A DNA stretch of 21,706 bases from the NCBI RefSeq assembly GCF_000003815.2, contig NC_049986.1:23239527-23261232 (forward strand). Direction: 5' to 3'. The position numbers and the translations under genes were made by a program. The notes under the pieces were generated by a model that saw only the letters and a list, made by a program, of their open reading frames with translations, had not been told where the DNA came from and searched no databases. This DNA comes from Branchiostoma floridae (Eukaryota > Chordata > Leptocardii > Amphioxiformes > Branchiostomatidae). This document shows, one piece after another, positions 10,101 through 16,957 of the stretch (the first letter of the stretch is position 1; each line of letters starts with the position of its first letter).

Positions 10101-11852
10101 GCCCACAGGAAGTGATGGTGACGGTTGAGATAGCAGAGTACAGACAAGAGGCGGTTTGCTGGCACCGTTGGACGTCTCTGCGTAGGAGAATGTTGGACAG
10201 ACGTGGACAATGTGGCACTGCACTCAAGTTAGAAACTTATATTAACAGTGCCACATACATAGTACAGATAGAAGGTAAAGGTAGTGTTTTCTTTATCTCC
10301 CCGACCGAAGTCAGGTGCCAATTTTTACACCTGGGTGAATCGGGAAAGGTCGTGTAAAGTGCCTTTCCCAAGGGCACAACGTCGGGAGCACGGCCGTTAT
10401 CGAATGCGGGACCTCTAGATTCGGAGCCGAACGCTCTACCAGTTATGCCACACACGACAATACGCTTTATTTGTAAATACTCCACTGAAACATCTTCATG
10501 ATGCTAGCCAGCTTAGATATTCCATGTTTAGCGAATACAACTTTATCTGCACCGGTAATTGGTCTATTCATACCCCTGTATTTTGGGGTATATAATGTGC
10601 AACTGTGGGACCGCGTGGCATGATCGGGAGCGCGTTGGTCTCAGGCCCGAGAGGTCCCGGGTTCAAATCCGCTTGCCGTGTCACCGATCTTGTGCCCTTG
10701 GGAAAGGCACTTTACACGACTTTCCTCACCTAACTCAGGTGTAAATGAGTACATAGCTGCGGCTAGTGGCAGTGACAGGCCTTTGTTGTGGTGACAGGCC
10801 ATAGGGGCATGTTCGGGCATGACGCACCCGCCATGACACACGAGTCAGGGGTAGGAGGAACCCCTTGCATCCTTGGTCGGAAGTCCTCCTAGGAGATGGA
10901 AACTCCAAATAATAAACCTGCATCTGCTGGGGCCGTCTTACGTGGCAAAACAGTTCTGTCCCTGTAGGACTTAGTGCGCAAGTAGACGAGAGGGTGGAGA
11001 AGGAAGTGCACACCCCTCCTTCACCTTAAAAAGTCATGTGCAGGCCAGGCAGATTGGTCGTCTAATCAACCTGTCTCCCTACCATTGATCTTCGGATACG
11101 AAGAAACAGCCATCATCATCATAATGTGCAACAAAAGACGCACATCAAAAAGGCACAACAGTTTGATTTGGTTGGTGGTCTCTTGAGAAGAAAAATGTTT
11201 CACGACAATACAGACATAAAAGTGGGGATGTCCATGCCCCTTAACTGGTTGTTCCAATTACTTTGTAAGTAGTCCTGGGAATTTGTCCAAATCCTGGGAA
11301 TGGCATCTCGGTTGGGGCTGCACGCATCTTTCAGCGTGGACGTGAAATAGGTGTCTCGTGTCGTGTTAATGTTCGAAGAGGTGCCTCTAGCACGCTAAGG
11401 GGTAAATGTTACCCCTCCCTGTAAAATATACCCGCTACTGAAAGAGCAAGGCTAACCTAGCCTCCATCAGGCTCCGCCGTGGATCAGTGGTCTAATAGTA
11501 AAAATCGGACAAATAGAGTCAATAGTACACTAGGGGAGTCGGCCGGCCAAATGACTTATTTCCTCACCGGCCGGGCAATACTCCTCGGCCAATTAACTCC
11601 TACTAGGCTTTTATTCCTAACTCGGCCAAAGTCCCCTATTTATATTCAGCCTGGCGGGAGTCTGATAGAGAGCAAGGTTAACCTATGTAGCACGAGGCAC
11701 CACAACAAGTTCTATAAATTGCACACAGGTTTTTAATACACCCATCCGCAATCAACCAGAGAACGCTGATCTTATTTCTTTTTCTGTTTCTTTCAGAGGA
11801 TCTACTCAGGAGAGCCGACCGAATGGTCATCTACCTCCAGATGTGTCAATGA
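4014..11852 (+). CDS. Secreted PAN-EGF protein with unnamed conserved C-terminal domain (7 exons, complete, 351 aa)
   Basis: Exons are 4014-4184, 5286-5480, 6685-6832, 7697-7839, 8328-8503, 9407-9573 and 11797-11852. They total 1056 bases including TGA, with phases 0, 0, 1, 0, 2, 1 matching at every junction. Order: signal peptide (residues 1-23), short linker, PAN/apple (to 122), EGF (123-171), then about 180 residues of an extracellular domain I recognise from uncharacterised lancelet and mollusc proteins but cannot name. Its marks are NWFS, NFFSIEGH, RRFFI, CPGDMGW, CEWE and a terminal ADR-x-VIY. There is no membrane segment, so secretion is expected. This is a tandem paralogue of the gene at 35-2134, with a different 3' half. 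Function is unknown. No clear polyadenylation signal was found before 12670. Confidence 0.85.
4185..5285 (+). other. Intron 1 of the second gene
   Basis: This 1.1-kb intron has no recognisable gene. Two segments look like an old internal duplication (around 4334-4380 and 4771-4818, sharing the pattern ATTGTT-GATG-C-TGG). The last 40 bases resemble the start of the window upstream of the first PAN exon, as expected for a tandem gene duplication. A 93-residue open frame at 4746-5027 lacks domain features and splice context. Confidence 0.55.
5286..5480 (+). CDS. Exon 2: PAN/apple domain
   Basis: The acceptor is gtttttacag and the donor AGG/GTGAAT; 65 codons, phase 0 at both ends. It reads LSHRLQCSQLCFLTKGCQS, then YNYYEEEGICELND and RYSFYMIR. 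The four cysteines follow the PAN/apple core. About 70 bases in the middle differ from the exon at 35-220 at only about two positions. It carries three extra codons (GLVDFSFQ against DVSFQ). Confidence 0.92.
5793..6176 (+). mobile_element. 5'-truncated LINE-like 3' end, copy 2, in the PAN-EGF intron
   Basis: The paralogous intron runs directly from ggaaact to the ctggttgctcgag block, whereas here about 384 bases intervene. The insert holds an open frame to a TAG at 5997-5999 (ending GLFIYRKK), then an A/T-rich tail ending AATAAAGATGATTTT. Its last 180 bases match the minus-strand copy at 2959-3137. The open frame may be the end of a retroelement ORF, but I cannot assign its family. Confidence 0.7.
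6251..6640 (+). mobile_element. Core-plus-hairpin non-autonomous element, copy 1
   Basis: The core 6251-6532 is bounded by inverted 12-mers ttatgtcatacc / ggtatgacataa. It is followed at once by a 101-bp near-perfect hairpin (6534-6634), with arms of about 31 bp (tacaacacggtgtattccg and its complement) and an inner inverted CCCGCGGG. The paralogous intron in the upstream gene lacks all of it, rejoining at tctactg. The same core and hairpin recur in opposite orientation at 13695-14040. There is no transposase frame; the superfamily is undetermined. Confidence 0.8.
6685..6832 (+). CDS. Exon 3: EGF-like domain
   Basis: The acceptor is tatgtgcag and the donor GAAA/GTAAGA; phase 0 in, phase 1 out, 148 bases like its paralogue. 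It reads AWWHECSEQNPCENGAVC to CVCPVGYSGRHCE. It keeps the seventh cysteine in the enlarged C3-C4 loop. Confidence 0.93.
6866..7456 (+). repeat. 56-bp minisatellite
   Basis: The unit is roughly ctgtatctgtatctatatagccggtataaccgcccttcggcgtaacacaccagcttc, here described by its anchors: ccggtataac at 6885, 6941, 6997 (variant), 7053, 7141, 7197, 7253, 7309, 7365 and 7421. The spacing is exactly 56 except for 88 between 7053 and 7141, where a 32-bp partial unit sits. That makes ten full copies plus one partial, within the EGF to exon-4 intron. Open frames across it, on either strand, are periodic artefacts. Confidence 0.95.
7697..7839 (+). CDS. Exon 4: start of the unnamed C-terminal domain
   Basis: The acceptor is catcaaacag and the donor AAG/GTAAGT; phase 1 in, phase 0 out. 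After TCDWHQVFATVNG the sequence has NASLHDEVLHQKSF and EEWKTLGIKK, with possible N-glycosylation sites at NGT and NAS. The pattern of a V-F strand, an aromatic patch and W before 'IKKVKVVL' fits the start of the conserved domain. Confidence 0.82.
7886..8040 (+). repeat. Degenerate tRNA-derived SINE
   Basis: The segment gcctttgggaaaggcacttt followed by cacccaggtg is also found just after the tRNA-like heads at about 10682-10745 and, on the minus strand, 10325-10375. Upstream, gggttGGATTTCC fits a decayed B box. It lies in the intron between exons 4 and 5. Confidence 0.55.
8131..8290 (+). mobile_element. Foldback repeat, possibly a retroelement tail
   Basis: Arms of about 50 bp at 8131-8180 and 8238-8290 are inverted copies, sharing acgttttgagtgacatcc and its complement and cttcttcagcgtcact and its complement, around a loop of about 57 bases. 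The segment gctgaagaag...aaaacgtc resembles tails I associate with Penelope-like elements of marine animals, which is memory and not a search result. Confidence 0.55.
8328..8503 (+). CDS. Exon 5: unnamed C-terminal domain, middle
   Basis: The acceptor is tattccaag and the donor TGAG/GTTACT, a weak but usable site. Phase 0 in, phase 2 out. It reads VKVVLETSGEEDVEMIFNG, then KYNWFSQARLLSSPWSDLP and TTNFFSIEGHP. The split AG/A codon restores Arg to give LRRFFISK across the junction, which confirms the donor choice. Confidence 0.83.
8504..9406 (+). other. Intron 5, with a possible decayed DNA transposon and a SINE relic
   Basis: Around 8647-8812 short segments of a repeated attgcacaa..ggat motif lie between tagaagcc and ggcttcta, suggesting a degraded terminal-inverted-repeat element. 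At 9053-9118 a tRNA-like head is visible, with ttggtccaaaaccagag before the B-box-like AGATTCAAATCT. Nothing else is recognisable in this 0.9-kb intron. Confidence 0.4.
9407..9573 (+). CDS. Exon 6: unnamed C-terminal domain, RFFI-CPxDxGW segment
   Basis: The acceptor is gtttctacag and the donor GACG/GTAGGT; phase 2 in, phase 1 out. It reads RFFISKSYNSCPGDMGWMVV, then ENGTNAACEWERVPSEV and GILYSGASTCISWGDG. Cys pairs and the GW and CEW motifs are the most conserved part of this domain as I know it. NGT is a possible glycosylation site. Confidence 0.85.
9908..10192 (+). mobile_element. 285-bp MITE related to the one at 820-1410
   Basis: Terminal inverted repeats of about 86 bp (9908-9994 and 10107-10192) match closely over aatctcctacgcagagacg, then tccaacgg and gagatagcagagt. 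The termini share ctcctncgca and gtccaacgg with the element at 820-1410, and the interiors share atattaatgagctt-like and gattggctga segments, so they are one family. Flanking octamers ttgaagaa and ttggacag agree at only five of eight positions, so the target duplication is eroded or absent. Confidence 0.8.
10197..10462 (-). repeat. tRNA-derived SINE, copy 1 (intact reference)
   Basis: On the minus strand it starts with a tRNA-like head: gtgtggcataactggtagagcg carries an A box, and gcattcgataacg a decayed B box. It continues through tgcccttgggaaaggcactt and a tail that reaches 10197. The same unit, split in two, is found at 18238-18420 plus 20058-20091. That comparison makes this copy the template for reading the insertion there. 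Confidence 0.75.
10607..11123 (+). repeat. tRNA-derived SINE with a retroelement-like tail
   Basis: The head has an A box in gtggcatgatcgggagcg and a perfect B box GGTTCAAATCC near 10659-10669. Then comes tgcccttgggaaaggcactt, shared with the other SINEs. The sequence may extend through catcatcatcat repeats near 11110-11122, a typical retroposon 3' end. Whether the whole span is one element is uncertain; the head to about 10745 is secure. Confidence 0.6.
11797..11852 (+). CDS. Exon 7: C-terminus and stop
   Basis: The acceptor is ctgtttctttcag, entered in phase 1. It reads EDLLRRADRMVIYLQMCQ then TGA at 11850-11852. The frame is fixed by the split G/AG codon. The ADR-x-VIY ending matches the terminal strand of the conserved domain in my memory of its relatives. 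Another frame stays open to 11940 but would need a different phase and lacks this ending. Confidence 0.8.
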
Positions 11853-12666
11853 AGGATCGGCTCGTCAGTACTTGTATGAAAAAAGTACGAAGAATCCGTG
11901 GCAAAAACAAAATGATTGGGTGTCAAAAGCATGTGTTTAGGTGGATGATGAAAATAAGTGCTTCATGTTCATGGAGCCAAATATGATTTATTTTGATTTC
12001 TATTTCAGAAACAAAGTATTAGACTTTAAATGACGTACACAACATGGTAGTCTCCTTAGCAGGCTCCCTGGGGCTTTTTCCACGTCTTTTTTTGGCTCAT
12101 AATACACTTGTATTGGCCATTTCTTTTTGTACTGGGTCGCTTGACCATTGGCTTCGTAATGGTAAAGATTTAGTGTTCGGTAGTTTGTTTGTGAAAACAT
12201 GGGTTGACATGGCACATCTTTAAAACAATGCCAAGACATTTCAGCTTTCAAGTGATATAAAGACAAACTCTTGAATCAGTACTTTTTCGTGTATTTGATC
12301 TTCAAAGCTCAATTCACAGTAGTCATTCAAACAATTATAAGCAATTATAATAGTAAGCTTTATTGCATGTTCATGCCAGGCGGCTAAATGCACAACGAAC
12401 CACACAGGATCATTCTTGCATGTCACTAAGTACTTGAATGTGTTCTGCTGTGACATTTTCTGGCAGTTCTTGCATATCTGCATTGTATTGAATACAGGCT
12501 GGATTCATTAGAATATGTAGTATTTATAAGACTAAAAATGTCCCTTTTCTGTAAGCTATGATTGAAATAAGCCATCTCTTAAAACAAGTTTCATCCTTCG
12601 GGTATATATGAACCCTTACTTACTATAATGATATTTACTTTGCATCTGTCTTGTCTTGTGTGTCTA
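11853..12666 (+). other. Downstream region of the second gene
   Basis: This presumably starts with its 3' UTR. No canonical AATAAA is present on the plus strand in this interval; TATAAA-like (12257) and AATAAG-like (11951) variants exist. Two minus-strand open frames (12000-12266, 12241-12483) are in different frames with no recognised domain. A minus-strand AATAAA complement lies near 12359. I see no definite gene. Confidence 0.4.
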
Positions 12667-13616
12667 TTAACCCTCATCCGACCGTATGGGGTCATTTTTG
12701 ACCCCAGGCGTATATTTTAATCTGCCATAGCAACATTTTTCATCAGAGAAAAAATTCCTTTCATGAATTTGTTTGTATACATGTTTTACAACATCTACCA
12801 ATTTTTCACCGAGTTTTGCCCATTATTGTATAAGCTATACTTGAAGGTTTGTGTCTTGTTCGGTGGGGTCAAAAATGACCCCAGCCAATTATGAATCATT
12901 AATTACATAAATATCAAGACATTTCAATAAAATAACAGGCATTCCTCATCTTTGCTATTACAGCAACAAGTTATAGTTGCTCAGATGAGTAAACACCGAA
13001 TATTTTGAAATAAATATAGTATTTTAGTGTAAAACACAGTTTTTCGACATTCTGCATAAATTATGATAATACGCACTAATTACCTATGCTAATGAAAGTG
13101 AAAATGTTTCTAATTAATTAAAAAACACTATATGGACAGAATATGCAGAAGGAACCTACAAGAAAGATCTTTGCGGGAAAATAGACAAGAGTTATTGTAT
13201 GTATGTGTTTAGATGGCGGAATATGGTGCATAATTAAGTAATAAATTCGTTACTTTTCACAAATATTGTATTTTTTCTTCTTAAATAACATTATTATGCT
13301 ATCAGTATTATTGCATCATCACAATTATTGTTTAGAAATTGATAAGACAAAACATTGTTTAAGTAAGTTGAGTATGGTAGTTTTTCAGAGCAAATGTGGT
13401 TTCTCCTCATTTTTCTGCATAAATTATGATAATGAGTAATAAGTACTGACACCAAAACTTGTCAAAATATTTGTCATAGATTAGTGAAACAGTAAGTACA
13501 TAGAAATGACAAAATAAGCCAGCAAAAATATGTCTATGAGCAAAACAAAATGGGGTCAAAAATGACCCCATACGGTCAGATTCGTCGTTAAAATGTAACG
13601 GTCGGATGAGGGTTAA
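12667..13616 (+). mobile_element. 942-bp piggyBac-type MITE with TTAA target duplication
   Basis: The element spans 12671-13612, flanked by TTAA at 12667-12670 and 13613-13616. Termini are perfect 13-bp inverted repeats, ccctcatccgacc and ggtcggatgaggg. Subterminal palindromes ggggtcatttttgacccc occur at both ends and once inside (about 12865). TTAA duplication with CCC...GGG ends is the piggyBac signature. The A/T-rich interior has no transposase, so it is non-autonomous. Confidence 0.93.
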
Positions 13617-13694
13617 ATTGTCTGATCACTTTATCATTTTGATTACCTTTCTTAAAAAAAAAGTAAGACCATGTTGATCAGATTATATATAGAG

Positions 13695-14040
13695 AATACA
13701 ACACGGTGTATTCCGTATCACCCGAGATACCAGCCCGACCGCGGGTCGGATCGCCCGTCGGCCGATACTATTATTTATGTCATACCCACCATGAATCGAA
13801 ATGCGCCAGAAGTTGAACAAATTTGGTGCCCTCGAACAAAAAGTGTTACAACAGCAATGTTCCAACGTCCGAATCAGGTATTCGAATTGCCAACCGTGCC
13901 GCACTCGGCCCGCTCGAAATGGTTCGATTTACTCGAAGGAAGCCTGTGTGATACAAACTTCGAGCCTGTGTGATACGGAAAGTTATCACACGGTCCGCAA
14001 CACCCGTATCGAACGTTTTCGCGTCACAGGTATGACATAA
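13695..14040 (-). mobile_element. Core-plus-hairpin element, copy 2, inverted
   Basis: This is a reverse-complement relative of 6251-6640. The core 13774-14040 is bounded by ttatgtcatacc / ggtatgacataa and is preceded by one recognisable hairpin arm at 13695-13730 (tacaacacggtgtattccg). The second arm is shortened or decayed. Shared core segments include tttggtgccctcgaacaaa and gaacgttttcgcgtcacag. Open frames here are not genes. Confidence 0.8.
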
Positions 14041-14651
14041 GGATATACATGACCTAAACACCTTTAACACCATAAATCACTTTTCGTCCGTTTCCCCCAA
14101 ACAGCTGAAAGATGGACACATATATGCCACCAGTAAATTGCAGTCAAAAAGATATTTACAAACGCATGTTGATGTCGTAGAATTCCAAAGACATTTCCAA
14201 AGTCACAGAAGTTGTGAAAGAACAAAAATGAAAATTCCTCTGTACGGTAAACCATGCTCTGATCAATAATACGTCCAAACGTACTAACTACAGAGGTTTA
14301 AGAGTCCGGGTAATTTCTTGTGTTTTCTCTTTAGCCTTAGTTTTGGGGTTCCCACAGGATCGATGCTATCCAAACAATCGAGTCAGCATGACCCAAAGAT
14401 AAAAATAAATTCAAATTGACAGGTTGGTGTAGTTGTAGTAGACTAAAACTGTCGTGGCAACAAAATCGTGTCGTGGCTGTTATCATACAATTAGATCATT
14501 CTATGGAACTGCACACAATAAAGATAAAATAATTAAAACGATAATATGCTAATAATAGAATCCATAACTTTGTCAGTAGCAGAAAGTCTCCATAGTAGAT
14601 TTTGTAACGATTACATATATATTCTATTAATATTTCCTACAAATTTGCAAT
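14041..14651 (+). other. Unassigned A/T-rich intergenic DNA
   Basis: About 610 bases between the hairpin element and the satellite. Plus-strand AATAAA hexamers occur near 14401 and 14516, with no linked coding region. I recognise nothing else. Confidence 0.5.
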
Positions 14652-15838
14652 CCTGATCAACCCTGACCGCGATTCAGCCCTGACCTGTGATCAACCCTGA
14701 CCGCGAGTCAACCCTGACCGCGATTCAACCCTGACCGCGAGTCAACCCTGACCTGTGATCAACCCTGACCGCGGATCAACCCTGACCTGTGATCAACCCT
14801 GACCGCGGATCAACCCTGACCGCGGGTCAACCCTGACCGCGGATCAACCCTGACCTGTGATCAACCCTGACCGCGAGTCAACCCTGGCCGCGGGTCAACC
14901 CTGGCCGCGGGTCAACCCTGACCTGTGATCAACCCTGACCGCGGGTCAACCCTGACCTGTGATCAACCCTGACCTGTGATCAACCCTGACCGCGGATCAA
15001 CCCTGACCGCGAGTCAACCCTGGCCGCGGGTCAACCCTGGCCGCGGGTCAACCCTGGCCGCGGGTCAACCCTGACCTGTGATCAACCCTGACCGCGGGTC
15101 AACCCTGACCTGTGATCAACCCTGACCGCGGATCAACCCTGACCTGTGATCAACCCTGACCGCGGATCAACCCTGACCGCGGATCAACCCTGACGGCGAG
15201 TCAACCCTGACCGCGGGTCAACCCTGACCGTGAATCAACCCTGACCGCGGGTCAACCCTGACCTGTGATCAACCCTGACCGCGGATCAACCCTGACCGCG
15301 GGTCAACCCTGACCGCGAGTCAACCCTGACCGCGGGTCAACCCTGACCTGTGATCAACCCTGACGGCGAGTCAACCCTGACCGCGGGTCAACCCTGACCG
15401 TGAATCAACCCTGACCGCGGGACAACCCTGACCTGTGATCAACCCTGACCGGCGATCAACCCTGACCGGCGATCAACCCTGACTGGCGATCAACCCTGAC
15501 TGCGGGTCAACCCTGACGGCGAGTCAACCCAGGCCACGGGTCAACCCTGACCTGTGATCAACCCTGACGGCGAGTCAACCCTGACCGCGGGTCAACCCTG
15601 ACCGCGGGTCAACCCTGACCTGTGATCAACCCTGACGGCGAGTCAACCCTGGCCGCGGGTGAACCTTGACCGCAAGTCAACCCTGACCTGTGATCAACCC
15701 TGACGGCGAGTCAACCCTGGCCGCGGGTGAACCTTGACCGCGGGTCAACCCTGACTGGCGATCAACCCTAACCGCAAGTCAACCCTGACCGCAAGTCAAC
15801 CCTGACTGCGGGTCAACCCTGACCGCGGATCAACCCTT
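14652..15838 (+). repeat. 17-bp satellite with higher-order structure
   Basis: About 70 units of a 17-base motif, consensus tcaaccctgaccgcggg. A few diagnostic variants recur: cctgtga, ggcgaga, ccgcgag and tggcga endings, and ctggcc for ctgacc. A run of units starting tgacggcgag at 15191 recurs in the same order from 15361, exactly 170 bases (ten units) later. A private variant ggtgaaccttgaccgc recurs 68 bases (four units) apart near 15660. This shows segmental amplification of multi-unit blocks. It sits between the two convergent genes. Confidence 0.96.
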
Positions 15839-16067
15839 AACAGCGACATCCAGGAATTACACAATATGAATCAAACAACATAATAAGTTCCCCAAAGAGT
15901 CAGATGCTTCATTGATCATTGACAAAGGCAAAACCCAATTTTCAATGAGTCTGACCTCTGAAGACAAGTGGTACTAGTTCTCCTCTCACTGGTAGAACTA
16001 GTATGTTAATGTGTTCTGTGAGTATCAGAAATGAGTGTCAGAAGTTACTTTTGTCCCTTGGAGGGCA
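15839..16067 (-). other. Presumed 3' UTR of the minus-strand gene
   Basis: Between the NHL stop codon and the satellite there is no canonical minus-strand AATAAA; only an AATGAA-like variant near 15909 is seen. The true 3' end is unclear, and the satellite starts within 230 bases of the stop. Confidence 0.4.
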
Positions 16068-16957
16068 TCAAGGAAACAACACGCGGCTTGGAAAGATAGT
16101 TACAGTGCCACCACCTGAGTTAGCCACCACCAGTTGTCCATCCGGGCCTATAGTTGTGTCCGATAAATTCGGGCCCATAACGCTGTTCGATGGCTTCGTC
16201 ATGTTCACGACAGTCCGGACGAACTTCCCGCGGCTTGTGAACATGTCTACCCGGTTGTCAATATTACTCGCCACGATGATGCGACCGAAGGGGTCCACGG
16301 AAATACCTCGGGCATATGCATTCGTACCTTTATACGTCCCGCAGGTTCCTGAGAATTCCAATATCTTATTTCCGAGGTGATTGTAGACCATAATGCGTCC
16401 GAGCCAGTCTGCAAGCACGACGTTTCCGTCGCAGTCCGAGGTGACTCCGCTAATTGGATAGGGTAGTCTGTTCGTGTTCACTCTAAAACTCCGAACGAGA
16501 GAGCCATTTGGTTGGAACATCATTATTTTATCTCCCTCTCCCAGGATAACTTTGTTGTTGCGCACGTCCATCGCAATTTCGGCAGAAGGGAAATGATCAG
16601 ATTTACGGCGGAAGCCGAACGTCTTTAGGGGCCGACCTGTCTTATAGTACTGTACGACATTTATACTCTGATGTGTAAACCATTGTATTATCCCCGCTAC
16701 CCACAGGTAGTGAGGCTCCACGTCCATAGCAACAGTGTAAGGGTTCATTCGACCCCCACCTGTGCCCGGCACTTCCGTTGGGATCTGGCGCAGATAGGTC
16801 CCAGTAATGCTGAAGACTTGGACTCGTTTGGCGCTTGCGTCAGCGACAAATATCTCATTGTCAGCAGACACAGCCACCCCGTGGATACGATGAAATTTTC
16901 CAGGTTCTACTCCAAAACCACCAAAGGTGATCGTCTCTAACTTTTTGTCATCATTCT
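16068..16957 (-). CDS. Exon 7: NHL repeat propeller and stop
   Basis: The acceptor ttgcag is complementary to 16958-16963, entered in phase 1. The 296 residues run from ENDDKKLETITFGGFGV to TIFPSRVLFP. About six NHL-like units are visible: HRIHGVAVSADNEIFVADAS, PYTVAMDVEPHYLWVAG, AEIAMDVRNNKVILGEGD, ISGVTSDCDGNVVLADWLG, ARGISVDPFGRIIVASNID and LSDTTIGPDGQLVVANSGG. Each is followed by a v-x-vF strand. This fits a six-bladed beta-propeller as in TRIM2/3 and TRIM71 C-termini, but there is no RING or B-box here. Open frames on the opposite strand are shadows. Confidence 0.95.

Larger units (their letters stand above)
9574..11796 (+). other. Intron 6, filled with repeats
   Basis: This 2.2-kb intron holds a MITE (9908-10192), two tRNA-derived SINEs in opposite orientation (10197-10462 minus; 10607-11123 plus), and an inverted or direct repeat region at about 11443-11690, where gagcaaggctaacctag recurs in slightly changed form 228 bases later. 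From 11124 to 11440 nothing is recognised. Open frames on both strands between 9372 and 9825 run over intron and repeat DNA and are not treated as genes. Confidence 0.6.

Noticed and set aside
10607-10680. A functional tRNA gene with A and B boxes.
   Set aside because: The acceptor stem does not pair well and it continues into sequence shared with other SINE copies, so it is a SINE head.
11797-11940. Alternative frame in the last exon giving a longer C-terminus rich in Ser, Lys and Trp.
   Set aside because: It would need phase 0 entry, but exon 6 ends in phase 1; the phase-1 reading ends in the motif expected for the domain.
12000-12483. Two minus-strand open frames as a small gene or degraded transposon protein.
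   Set aside because: Different frames, no recognised motif and no splice sites linking them; kept only as part of an unassigned region.
13671-13973. 100-residue plus-strand open frame.
   Set aside because: It lies within the inverted core-plus-hairpin element; similar frames occur in the copy at 6251-6640 only because the DNA is homologous.
14652-15838. Regular repeats as a CRISPR array.
   Set aside because: The period is 17 bases with no unique spacers, in animal DNA; it is a satellite.
16003-16380. Plus-strand 125-codon open frame.
   Set aside because: Mostly antisense of the NHL exon, which has strong domain evidence.
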